Part shown: positions 1 through 7,785 of the stretch, one piece after another
How positions within the stretch are numbered: the first letter of the stretch is position 1
Layout of the letters: every line of letters starts with the position of its first letter
NCBI GenBank assembly: GCA_934725525.1
Contig: CAKVCG010000032.1
Coordinates: 1 to 15,158 of the forward strand
DNA: 15,158 nucleotides
Direction: 5' to 3'
Source: an uncultured Brachyspira sp.
Lineage (GTDB): Bacteria > Spirochaetota > Brachyspiria > Brachyspirales > Brachyspiraceae
Position numbers and translations under genes: made by a program
The notes under the pieces: generated by a model
Told to the model about the DNA's origin: nothing
Seen by the model: the letters and a program-made list of their open reading frames with translations, nothing else
The model's database searches: none

Positions 1-17
1 GAATTATAATAAACGGA

Positions 18-494
18 ATGGAAAATATAAAATTGGAAGAGCTTATAAAAAAATTTAACGACATTGAAATAAATATTAATAAAGACGATAGAAATATTGA
101 AAGAAAAAATGAAATATTGATTAAAATAAAAAACGGTTTAATAAAAATTGACGGCGAAATATCTAAAATTAAACCTTATGTTTTAAATGCTTTAGAATTA
201 TGCGAAAAAATAAATTCTGAATTAAAAAGACATAGAAAAGTCGATAAACTTTTAGAAAATTTAAACGAGTTTGACATAAAGATTTTGAATATAAGCAAAG
301 TTAATGAATTTTTTGGAATAACGATGCAAAAAACTATTAAAGCAATAACGGAAGGATTTATTTTTGAAGATGAAAAATACGACAAATCAATCGTTAATTC
401 CTATAAACTTTACGAAGCTATGAAAGAAAGTATTGATTTTAATCGTTATATAATAAAAAGAGCTTTAATAAAAATAGATAAAGAATTGAAATAA
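18..494 (+). CDS. Coiled-coil protein of unknown function, possibly 5'-partial
   Basis: I do not recognise this protein. It is highly charged and almost entirely Lys, Glu, Asp, Ile, Asn and Leu, with heptad-like spacing of Ile and Leu, so it is probably a long alpha-helical coiled coil. No signal peptide, membrane segment or catalytic motif is visible. The ATG at 18 is an unconvincing start: the only purine run upstream (GGA at 15-17) touches the ATG and is too close to act as a ribosome binding site. The frame is also open back to base 3 at the window edge. The visible part may therefore be the C-terminal portion of a longer protein. It ends with TAA and is followed by an 84-base gap before the next gene on the same strand. 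Confidence 0.6.
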   Translation: MENIKLEELIKKFNDIEININKDDRNIERKNEILIKIKNGLIKIDGEISKIKPYVLNALELCEKINSELKRHRKVDKLLENLNEFDIKILNISKVNEFFGITMQKTIKAITEGFIFEDEKYDKSIVNSYKLYEAMKESIDFNRYIIKRALIKIDKELK

Positions 495-539
495 TTTTAT
501 ATTATATTATTTAGGCATTTTTCCGATAAATTATTAAAG

Positions 540-562
540 TAGTATTTATACTATGATAGTAT
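540..562 (+). repeat. Overlapping inverted repeats upstream of the exported protein gene
   Basis: TAGTAT (540-545), ATACTA (548-553) and TAGTAT (557-562) follow one another, separated by TT and TGA. The middle arm is complementary to both outer arms, so two mutually exclusive small hairpins could form. The block lies just upstream of the AAGGT ribosome binding site (566-570) of the gene starting at 579, and a TATACT that could be a -10 element falls within it (547-552). It could be an operator, a weak terminator of the preceding gene, or chance in AT-rich DNA. Confidence 0.35.
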
Positions 563-578
563 TTTAAGGTAATGAGAC

Positions 579-1967
579 ATGAAATATATAATACTTTTTA
601 TATTGAGTTTTTCGCTTTTATTTGCGCAAGGAAATTTGCAGGATAATTTTTTGGATACAATTATGCTCGACCAAATAGAGAGAATATATCCAAACGACAA
701 TATAGTTAATCCTTCGTCTTATGTTATAAGTATGCATTTCGATTTGAATAGATATAGATTAAACGAGCCGATAACGATGGAAATAAGAATTTACGCTAAA
801 AAAGGTTCGGTAAGTTTTACAAATTCTGATAATCCTTTTAATAATTATAAATTCAAGGTTTACGATAATTATAATAACGAAATCGTATCTTCAGACAATT
901 ATACTCTTTGGAAATATAAAAACGAAAGAAATACCGAAAGCAATAATAGAATAATAACGCTTGTGGAAGGCGAAAGTTATTCTTATTTTATAGATTTAAA
1001 TAATTGGTTTCAATTCGACAAAACTGGAAGATATAGAATCGAAGGAAGTTTTAATCCTATGCCCGATATAAGCGAAAATTTTTCTATGGTTGCCGACACT
1101 TCATATTTTTTAGTCGACTCTCCGAGACAATATAACGAGCAGAATATTCGTTCGGTTAATAATAATTCTAATAATTTAAATACGAATAATAATAATTTGC
1201 CTTTTTATCATCCTTCGGAAGTAGTTTCAAATACTTTAATTTCTATGAAGAATAAAAGTTGGAGCAATTATTTTAATTATATGCATTTGCCTTCGATTAT
1301 AAGCATAAGCCAAAGATATAGCGAAACTTATAGAAATAATTTTAGCAATACTTATTTGGAAGATTTTACAGATTTTGGAGTGAGTCAAAAAGCAAGAAAT
1401 TTAAGTTTTCAAGCTTTTTTAAGAAATCAATTTTCTGATAATATAAGCGCCGATATGATAAGAACGAATTTTGGAAATAACTTTTTAAATAATTTGGAAT
1501 ACGCTTATAAATCGAGCAATATAAAAGAACTTGCAATAAGATTCGATATTTTATATAGAACCTCTTTGCCCGAAGAGAGAAAAGTTTTATTCGAGGAGTT
1601 TAAAAAATATATGGCTTCCGCTTACGACAGGCAAGTTAGAAATCAATTCATAGCGGAACTTCAAAGAGATATAATCGCTACGGAAGATATTCAAAAAAGA
1701 AATCATTATAGAACTATTTTAAGTATGATTCAACAGGAATATAATTCCACGACGGTATATACTTTATTAGATTATAAAATTGACAAAATCACGATAACGG
1801 AAGAATACGGTTTGCCGAGAGCGGAAGTCGAAACGAGATTATTTCACAGATTCTTTAATATGAATAACGGAAATATATACGACCCAATCGTAAAAAGAGT
1901 GTTTATTTTAAGACAAATGGGACAATATTGGTATATCGTAAATTATTTTGATAGTATTGCTAATTAA
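579..1967 (+). CDS. Exported protein of unknown function with signal peptide
   Basis: Residues 1-16 form a classical Sec signal peptide: Lys at position 2, then a hydrophobic run ending in LLFA, with likely signal peptidase I cleavage after Ala16. There is no lipobox Cys, so it is predicted to be periplasmic or outer-surface rather than a lipoprotein. Residues of about 45-180 look like a beta-sandwich, with alternating hydrophobic strands and an 'I-x-L-x-E-G-E-S' stretch followed by F-x-x-x-G-x-Y-R-I-E-G, a pattern typical of Ig-like export domains. An Asn-rich linker (about 193-206) leads to a helical segment, and the C-terminal 70 residues look like a small alpha+beta domain. The start is supported by AAGGT at 566-570. 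The gene converges on the restriction-modification operon with only 19 bases between the stop codons. I cannot name a family. Confidence 0.85.
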   Translation: MKYIILFILSFSLLFAQGNLQDNFLDTIMLDQIERIYPNDNIVNPSSYVISMHFDLNRYRLNEPITMEIRIYAKKGSVSFTNSDNPFNNYKFKVYDNYNNEIVSSDNYTLWKYKNERNTESNNRIITLVEGESYSYFIDLNNWFQFDKTGRYRIEGSFNPMPDISENFSMVADTSYFLVDSPRQYNEQNIRSVNNNSNNLNTNNNNLPFYHPSEVVSNTLISMKNKSWSNYFNYMHLPSIISISQRYSETYRNNFSNTYLEDFTDFGVSQKARNLSFQAFLRNQFSDNISADMIRTNFGNNFLNNLEYAYKSSNIKELAIRFDILYRTSLPEERKVLFEEFKKYMASAYDRQVRNQFIAELQRDIIATEDIQKRNHYRTILSMIQQEYNSTTVYTLLDYKIDKITITEEYGLPRAEVETRLFHRFFNMNNGNIYDPIVKRVFILRQMGQYWYIVNYFDSIAN

Positions 1968-1986
1968 ATTATAATTTTTAATAAAC

Positions 1987-4488
1987 TTATTCTCTCAAAA
2001 AACCGTATTCATAAATCTTCGGTTCAATCTTCTTTGCCAAAACATCCATCTTATCTCTCAAATCTTTTATGAGTTTATTATATTCTTCGTCAATGCTTTT
2101 ATTATTCATTCTTCCATTTGCGTCAGTTCCTTGAAAATATTTTCTAATATCGTAATATGACGCGTTCGTATTTATATAACTTCCAGTCGCATGATAATAT
2201 TTCCACAACTTTTTACCCGACTCAAAAACATCTTTTGCCTCTTTTGAAAATCTAAGCGGTTTTACAGGAATAAAAGATGCATTTTCCGATAATAATACGC
2301 TTTTAACTCCTTGCGTCTCTTTTGGCTTTATTTTACCGTCTATAAATTCTTTCATAAAATGCGAATCAAAACTTTCCGCCGCTCCAACTTCTGCCTCGCT
2401 AAACGGTATCCAATGATTGACTCCAGCCTCGCTTCTGCGGGCATGTTGCCCTGCGGTAATGCGATTTTGTCCGTGAAATAAAGTAAAAGTCAAACAATCG
2501 TTTTGAAATTCTCTATCCGTTTCCCATTTTTGCGTTGGATACAAAAATTGGTCTCTATCGTTTATCCAACTACCGTTAATGCATAATCTAACGGATAAAT
2601 AAATGCAAAATGGAATTAAATTATTGTCCGTAATATTTTGAAAAATTAAATGAGCTTTTAACGGTTGATTTATGATTGCAATATGATTATTATGTTGAAA
2701 ATCTGGAGCGTCCGCCATTAATACTCCAAGTTTTTTATCGCTATTATCAATAAATTTTTTTAACCAATTATTAATATTTCTAACTTTTTCACCGCTATAG
2801 AAATTCTTTTTACCAGATAATTTTGAGATTTCGTTTCCTTGAATACGGTCAAAAATATCAACCTTTATATTTTTAACTTTTTGTTTTTTGGAAGTATCCC
2901 AAATTAAAAAGCCTATTGGGAATTTCCCGCTTACATTGTCAAAAGTATTCGCTGGAACTATAAAACCTTTTAAAAATTTAGCCTTAAATACATCTCGAAA
3001 TTTTTCAAAATTTGTAGCGTTTATATATTTAAGTTTAGAAAATGAAGCTAAAATACAATTTGGAATTTCTTTATAAATTCTAATAAAAAATTGAGAAAAT
3101 ACCTCATTGCTTGCATTTCCTAAAATATCCTTATATTTTTCATAAGTCTTATTTCCCAAAGATACTTTATCTTTATGCTCGCCAGTTCCAGATAATTTTT
3201 TAATATTTCCCGCTTCAGCGTAAGGAGGATTTATATAAATAATAAGTTTCTCGGGGTTCTCGTCAATTACTTTCTTCAATCCTTTCGGCAATTTAGAAAA
3301 ATCATCGTTCAAAAAATCAAACTTGAATATATGATTTCTAAACATACCCGAACCGCTCCTTAACCGCGCAAGCATTATATCCACATCCGCTTGGTCGATT
3401 GTCGAAGCCCAAATATTATTTATATTCGTTAGTCCCGCAAGCAAATTCCCCGTCCCAGCAGCCAAATCCCAAATATGATATTCTTCCTGCCAATTCTTAC
3501 CCAAAACAGAAGCTATATATTCCTGCGATTTTTCAGCCCAAATCTGCGGAGTGAAAAAAGAACCCTTTCGAGAGCGTATATCTGGAGGAACGAGTAAATC
3601 TCGCCTATTGATTATATAATCCCAATATTCTTCTTTCGGAGGACGCTGATATCTTTTCCAAAACTCTTTATGCGATTTCTGTTTGTCGTAAAAATGAGCC
3701 GTCTTGCTTATTAGAAATCCCATTTTATCGATATTCCTTTCAAGCTCGTAATGGTCGCTTTTCAAAATAACGAAAAGTTTTTTAATCAAAGTTAAATTAT
3801 TTTCGCTCAATAAATCCGCCAAATAAAAATCGGCGTCTATTATTCCGCTTCGCTTCGCTTTATCCCAATCTACCGAAATTGAATTCTTTACCGAATAAAG
3901 CCATTTTGAATAAATATTAACGAAATTATTTTTATCGATTTGCACTTTTGAAATATTATCGTTCGTATTACCAAAATTATTTGAAATAAAATCTTTAATC
4001 TCTTTATCGTCCGAACTGAATTTATAAATAAAACTTTCCTCTTTCAAAGTATCATTAACTAATTTATAAAGCTGTTTAAATTCTTTAGCGTTATGATTAG
4101 AAGGCGTCACATTCCAATTAAAATCGCTTTGAGAGAAAACATCCATTATTTTGTAGTAAGGCAGAAATGCAATTTTCTCAGCATCGAAAGCTCCCAAAAA
4201 AGCTGGGGGCAAATGTTTATCGTAGATTCTTCCCTTCCCGATTGTAAGAATAAGCTGAATAAAAGATTCGTAAATATTGTGGTTTTTTCCTTTTTTAGCT
4301 TCTGCCCATAAATAATATTCAGCCTCGAATTCTTTACTTTCAAAATTTTTAGCGTCTTTATTTTGAATTTTTCTTGCAATACAGAAATCAATCTGTTCGA
4401 TTATTTGAGTAGAATCGAAATTCTTAAAATAATCTTCCGCAATCTTGTTTTTTAATTCTTCTTCAACTATATTTAAATCATAACTCAT
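1987..4488 (-). CDS. Type IIG-like restriction-modification protein (N6-adenine MTase), second gene of operon
   Basis: This is a large DNA methyltransferase of the Eco57I/type IIG kind. In the 833-residue form, a motif-X-like FFTP is at about 312-315, the S-adenosylmethionine loop D-L-A-A-G-T-G-N starts near 341, and the catalytic NPPY is at 420-423. This order (X, I, IV) is that of gamma-class N6-adenine MTases. The N-terminal region has E-A-K at 63-65 after an acidic stretch, a plausible PD-(D/E)XK nuclease core. The C-terminal part, with no known motif, probably holds target recognition. I chose the ATG at 4488 over the GTG at 4503 because GGAGAA (4495-4500) is a well-placed ribosome binding site for the ATG, and the GTG lies just upstream of that site. 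It lies 33 bases downstream of a related RM gene. Nuclease activity is inferred; MTase identity is strong. Confidence 0.88.
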   Translation of the reverse strand: MSYDLNIVEEELKNKIAEDYFKNFDSTQIIEQIDFCIARKIQNKDAKNFESKEFEAEYYLWAEAKKGKNHNIYESFIQLILTIGKGRIYDKHLPPAFLGAFDAEKIAFLPYYKIMDVFSQSDFNWNVTPSNHNAKEFKQLYKLVNDTLKEESFIYKFSSDDKEIKDFISNNFGNTNDNISKVQIDKNNFVNIYSKWLYSVKNSISVDWDKAKRSGIIDADFYLADLLSENNLTLIKKLFVILKSDHYELERNIDKMGFLISKTAHFYDKQKSHKEFWKRYQRPPKEEYWDYIINRRDLLVPPDIRSRKGSFFTPQIWAEKSQEYIASVLGKNWQEEYHIWDLAAGTGNLLAGLTNINNIWASTIDQADVDIMLARLRSGSGMFRNHIFKFDFLNDDFSKLPKGLKKVIDENPEKLIIYINPPYAEAGNIKKLSGTGEHKDKVSLGNKTYEKYKDILGNASNEVFSQFFIRIYKEIPNCILASFSKLKYINATNFEKFRDVFKAKFLKGFIVPANTFDNVSGKFPIGFLIWDTSKKQKVKNIKVDIFDRIQGNEISKLSGKKNFYSGEKVRNINNWLKKFIDNSDKKLGVLMADAPDFQHNNHIAIINQPLKAHLIFQNITDNNLIPFCIYLSVRLCINGSWINDRDQFLYPTQKWETDREFQNDCLTFTLFHGQNRITAGQHARRSEAGVNHWIPFSEAEVGAAESFDSHFMKEFIDGKIKPKETQGVKSVLLSENASFIPVKPLRFSKEAKDVFESGKKLWKYYHATGSYINTNASYYDIRKYFQGTDANGRMNNKSIDEEYNKLIKDLRDKMDVLAKKIEPKIYEYGFLRE

Positions 4489-4521
4489 TAAAAATTCTCC
4501 CACTTGTTCAAGCTTTTAATT

Positions 4522-6513
4522 CTATTTTAAAATCTCATATTTAAGCATTTTAGGTCTAATTTTTTCTAAATGTAATTTTCTTAAAAGAGTTTTAAGTTTA
4601 TTTATTTGAGGGTAAAATTTATGTTCTCTCCACAGTTTTCCAAATTCTTCTTTTTTATACTGTTCTATATTCACAAGCCCGTTAAATCCCGTTTGATTAG
4701 ATAAATCTTTATAAATTTTGAAAATTTCAGTATTTTTATGTTCTTCATCGAGATTTTTTTCGGCAATGGCATAGAATTTACTTTCACTTGAACAAGCATT
4801 TTTTTGTGAACAAAGCACATAAAGTAAACAATTTTGTAAAAATTCTCTGTCTTTTTGATAAGATGTTCCGCCATCTGCAGTTTTATATACTGTGTCAATA
4901 ATGCGATAATCCTTAAAGTCATCTCTTATAGTTCCATTCTCTGACACTTCGTCTCTTGCAGCGCAAAAAAGCGGTAAAACATTGAGTAGATTTTCTTCGC
5001 TAACCCATTTATATCCATAGCTATTACCATCGTTAATACTTCCTGTTAAACGAGGCGACTTAAATGAAAAATTTCTCGCTTCTATAATACAAATTCCGTT
5101 TTTATATCCCTCGTCCTCGTAAAGCTCGGATATTGTTTTATAAACTTTTTTAACCACAAAATCGTCGTCTATATCGTTTTTAAAATGTAATTCCTCGTAA
5201 AATTTATTTTTTGAAGTCCAATGTAAAAGCGCTATAGCGGTTTCTCCAGCGTTAAAATATTTTTTATTGCATAAATACGCTTCTTTAACTTCTTTATTAA
5301 TTAAGTGTCTTGATTTCCAAATTTTAATAGGTCCGTAATGTATATAAGCGTAAATGTTGTAATATTCAAATGCTGAAAAAACAAATTGTTCATCTAAATC
5401 CTCTCCTCTTTTTTGCATTTGAGTATGAACCCAAGTCTTTTGATATTGAGATTTTATACCGCCAACTTTATTTGAATTTATTTGAGCGTAAGGCGGATTT
5501 TCAAGTAAAATCACCGCTAATTTTTTAACTTTATTTTTCTTTTTATAGGTTTCTATAGCCTTTTGATAAAATTCTACGCCATTTTTACTTAATGCATCAA
5601 TAACTTCCACTTGAGCCAATCCGTTAAATCGAATGTTTGCCGTCAACGCTTCCGCTTCGTTGATTGTGCCTAATATCAAATGCGAATAGATTTCCTCGTT
5701 GAATTGACTTTCTAAATTCCCCACGCCAGCGCATCTATCTATAATTACATAATCGTCAAAACCGTCTTTTTTTGAATTTTGTATAGCGTTTAAAATATAT
5801 TGAGTTGAAATTTTTACATATCTTGGAGGTGTAAAAAACGCTCCTTCCATTTTTTGGACATATTTTTCATTCATCTTATCGTTATTTAAAATAAGCTTAT
5901 TTATATTATGCTTTTCAATATCAAAAGGTTTAAACCAACCAGCCAAACCTTGCTCTAAATATTTATAAGCTTCTAATTTTGTATTAACTCCCATCATTTT
6001 ATAGATATTTTGTATAACTTCAACCAAATCGACATCTTTATCCGTTAAATCATATTCATAAGTTTCCGTTGTATCCTCAAAATATTTTTTAAATTTAGAA
6101 TAATCGTCGTGCCAATTAAACTTTTCTTTTAATTTGCAATGACAATCATAAATTTCAACTAAAAATGTTTCAAGCTCAATATAAATGCGGTAAAATGGAA
6201 TTCTTTCTCCTTTTTGCTTTAATCTCGTAGGTATTATATTAAAAAGTTCTTGATAAGCTTTTCTTACTCCTCCGCCTTCATTCTCATCGAGCTTACATTC
6301 TATAATCGTATTGCCAACTATACCATCGCTTTGATTTTTATCCATACTTTCAGGAGATATATTGTAGCCTTGTTGTTTAAGATATACATAAAAAACTCTT
6401 TGTCCCGCTACTTCTTGTTTTAGCATAGCAGCAACAATAGCGTCCTTACTTAAACGCAAATAATTTTCTTTCATTATATTATCTAAAATATCTTTATTTT
6501 TACCAATACTCAT
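4522..6513 (-). CDS. Type IIG-like restriction-modification protein (PD-(D/E)XK nuclease plus N6-adenine MTase), first gene of operon
   Basis: This 663-residue protein appears to combine cleavage and methylation. D63 followed by E72-C73-K74 in a strand-like context (D-G-I-V...T-I-I-E-C-K) is a good PD-(D/E)XK nuclease signature. Then come FFTP (236-239, motif X), D-R-C-A-G-V-G-N (259-266, motif I, S-adenosylmethionine binding) and N-P-P-Y (339-342, motif IV, target adenine). The C-terminal region shares a D-R-E-F...C-L...L pattern with the neighbouring 833-residue protein, suggesting the two are divergent paralogues. There is no separate specificity subunit, helicase or other defence gene beside them. 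The start is supported by AAAGGAA at 6519-6525 on this strand and by an upstream promoter. It is the first gene of the two-gene operon. Recognition site and cleavage are unknown. Confidence 0.88.
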   Translation of the reverse strand: MSIGKNKDILDNIMKENYLRLSKDAIVAAMLKQEVAGQRVFYVYLKQQGYNISPESMDKNQSDGIVGNTIIECKLDENEGGGVRKAYQELFNIIPTRLKQKGERIPFYRIYIELETFLVEIYDCHCKLKEKFNWHDDYSKFKKYFEDTTETYEYDLTDKDVDLVEVIQNIYKMMGVNTKLEAYKYLEQGLAGWFKPFDIEKHNINKLILNNDKMNEKYVQKMEGAFFTPPRYVKISTQYILNAIQNSKKDGFDDYVIIDRCAGVGNLESQFNEEIYSHLILGTINEAEALTANIRFNGLAQVEVIDALSKNGVEFYQKAIETYKKKNKVKKLAVILLENPPYAQINSNKVGGIKSQYQKTWVHTQMQKRGEDLDEQFVFSAFEYYNIYAYIHYGPIKIWKSRHLINKEVKEAYLCNKKYFNAGETAIALLHWTSKNKFYEELHFKNDIDDDFVVKKVYKTISELYEDEGYKNGICIIEARNFSFKSPRLTGSINDGNSYGYKWVSEENLLNVLPLFCAARDEVSENGTIRDDFKDYRIIDTVYKTADGGTSYQKDREFLQNCLLYVLCSQKNACSSESKFYAIAEKNLDEEHKNTEIFKIYKDLSNQTGFNGLVNIEQYKKEEFGKLWREHKFYPQINKLKTLLRKLHLEKIRPKMLKYEILK

Positions 6514-6561
6514 TTATATTCCTTTAATTCTAAACTATTAACAGTTAACATATGTTTAAAA

Positions 6562-6590
6562 ATTATATAATCTTTATTAAAGTATATCAA
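6562..6590 (-). promoter_or_regulatory. Sigma70-type promoter of the restriction-modification operon
   Basis: On the minus strand, TTGATA (6585-6590), a 17-base spacer and a perfect TATAAT (6562-6567). The predicted transcript starts near 6555, about 40 bases before the ATG at 6513. The AT-rich context makes chance matches common, but the spacing and position fit well. Confidence 0.6.
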
Positions 6591-6723
6591 ATAAAAACAA
6601 ATATTCAATTAAATAAAATATTTAAATCATAACTCATTTTACAACCAACTTTATAACAAATTATTATTTTATCATATTTTATGCATTTTTCAATTAAACA
6701 TAAATAAATTATAACAATATAGC

Positions 6724-6752
6724 TTGACAATTTAGGATTATTCTATTATATT
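6724..6752 (+). promoter_or_regulatory. Sigma70-type promoter of the TPR/GreA-like operon
   Basis: A perfect TTGACA (6724-6729), a 17-base spacer and TATATT (6747-6752). It is divergent from the restriction-modification promoter and lies about 60 bases before the ATG at 6811. A GGGAG ribosome binding site is at 6793-6797. The 297-base gap between the two divergent genes is otherwise AT-rich with no gene visible. Confidence 0.65.
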
Positions 6753-6810
6753 ATAATCATTATCCGTTTATCTTTGGACGATTTTTGTTTTTGGGAGTAG
6801 TTTAAACAGT

Positions 6811-7782
6811 ATGAATGAAGAATTATTTTCAAGAAAAGAATCCGTTAAAGATGTTTTCTTCATTATAGAAGATAAATTAAGAAGAGGCTTATTTAAAGAG
6901 TCTATGGAAGACTTTGATAGAATAATGGCTATGGACTTTGAATATGCCGATTTATACGATAATATATCATGCGTTAAATTTTGGGTAAATAGGCTTGATA
7001 ATTTAAATAAGCTTAAAGAGGATTATTTAGAATATTGTAAATTTTTAGATTCTTCTTATAAAAAATTTTGTAAATTTGTAAGAGATAAAAATTATAAGAT
7101 TGATTTAATATCTATAAACGCCGTTCATTATTTTGTATATGACAGAATAATCGAATTATTAAAGTCGAAGGATTTTAACGAGAGAGAGCAATTGCATTTG
7201 CTTTCGAACGCGTTTATAGAGTTGGGGGATTATTCCAAAGGCTTAAAGGCTTATGAATATTTGAATAGAATAGAACCTTATAATTCAAAGACTTTAAGTT
7301 TTATTGCGGAAATTAATCATAAATTGGGAGACGAAAAAAAGGCAAAAATGTATATTAGAGAGGCTTTGTTTTACGAACCTCTCAATATTGAATTTGAAAA
7401 AATTACTATAGACGCCGTTAGAGAAATTAAAGACATAATAGTAAAAAGGGGAATTCATAATAATAGCCAGGAAGAGATTATAAGTTGGATGAGCGCTTAC
7501 GGAGAACTTATGAATATTCTCGATATAAAAAAAGAATTAAATAAAGAAGAGGAAATAAAGTTAAGAAAAAATATTTCGAGACTTGAAGCGGATTATAGAA
7601 AATTTAAATTAAGAGATAAAGTCGCTCCAAAACTTTTATCTTCTTACGCATTTCTTACGACTTGTCTTATAATGAGGCATAGCGTTTCGGATATGGAAGA
7701 GATAGAAATATGGGGAAGAAAAATGGCGACTATAGATAAAGATTTATTGCAATATTATATAAAAATATTAAATAAGAGGTGA
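6811..7782 (+). CDS. TPR-repeat protein upstream of the GreA-like gene
   Basis: This is a soluble helical protein of 323 residues with at least two recognisable tetratricopeptide repeats at about 126-157 and 160-191. They show the small/aromatic spacing A-F-I-E-L-G-D-Y-S-K-G-L-x-A-Y followed by I-A-E-I-N-H-K-L-G-D-x-x-K-A. The N-terminal third has similar helix pairs that are less clear. There is no signal peptide or membrane segment. TPRs usually mediate protein-protein contacts, and no enzymatic motif is visible. It ends three bases before the next start codon, and its last codons carry that gene's ribosome binding site, so the two are co-translated and may work together. A link to transcription is inferred only from the GreA-like neighbour. 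Confidence 0.85.
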   Translation: MNEELFSRKESVKDVFFIIEDKLRRGLFKESMEDFDRIMAMDFEYADLYDNISCVKFWVNRLDNLNKLKEDYLEYCKFLDSSYKKFCKFVRDKNYKIDLISINAVHYFVYDRIIELLKSKDFNEREQLHLLSNAFIELGDYSKGLKAYEYLNRIEPYNSKTLSFIAEINHKLGDEKKAKMYIREALFYEPLNIEFEKITIDAVREIKDIIVKRGIHNNSQEEIISWMSAYGELMNILDIKKELNKEEEIKLRKNISRLEADYRKFKLRDKVAPKLLSSYAFLTTCLIMRHSVSDMEEIEIWGRKMATIDKDLLQYYIKILNKR

Positions 7783-7785
7783 ACT

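Noticed and set aside
1966..1977. AAATTATAATTT palindrome between convergent genes as a bidirectional terminator
   Set aside because: A 12-base A/T-only palindrome has no loop and no stable stem, and is expected by chance in this composition.
4489..4503. GTG at 4503 as start of the 838-residue form of the second restriction-modification protein
   Set aside because: The GTG lies just upstream of the ribosome binding site (GGAGAA) that serves the ATG at 4488. The ATG is the better start.
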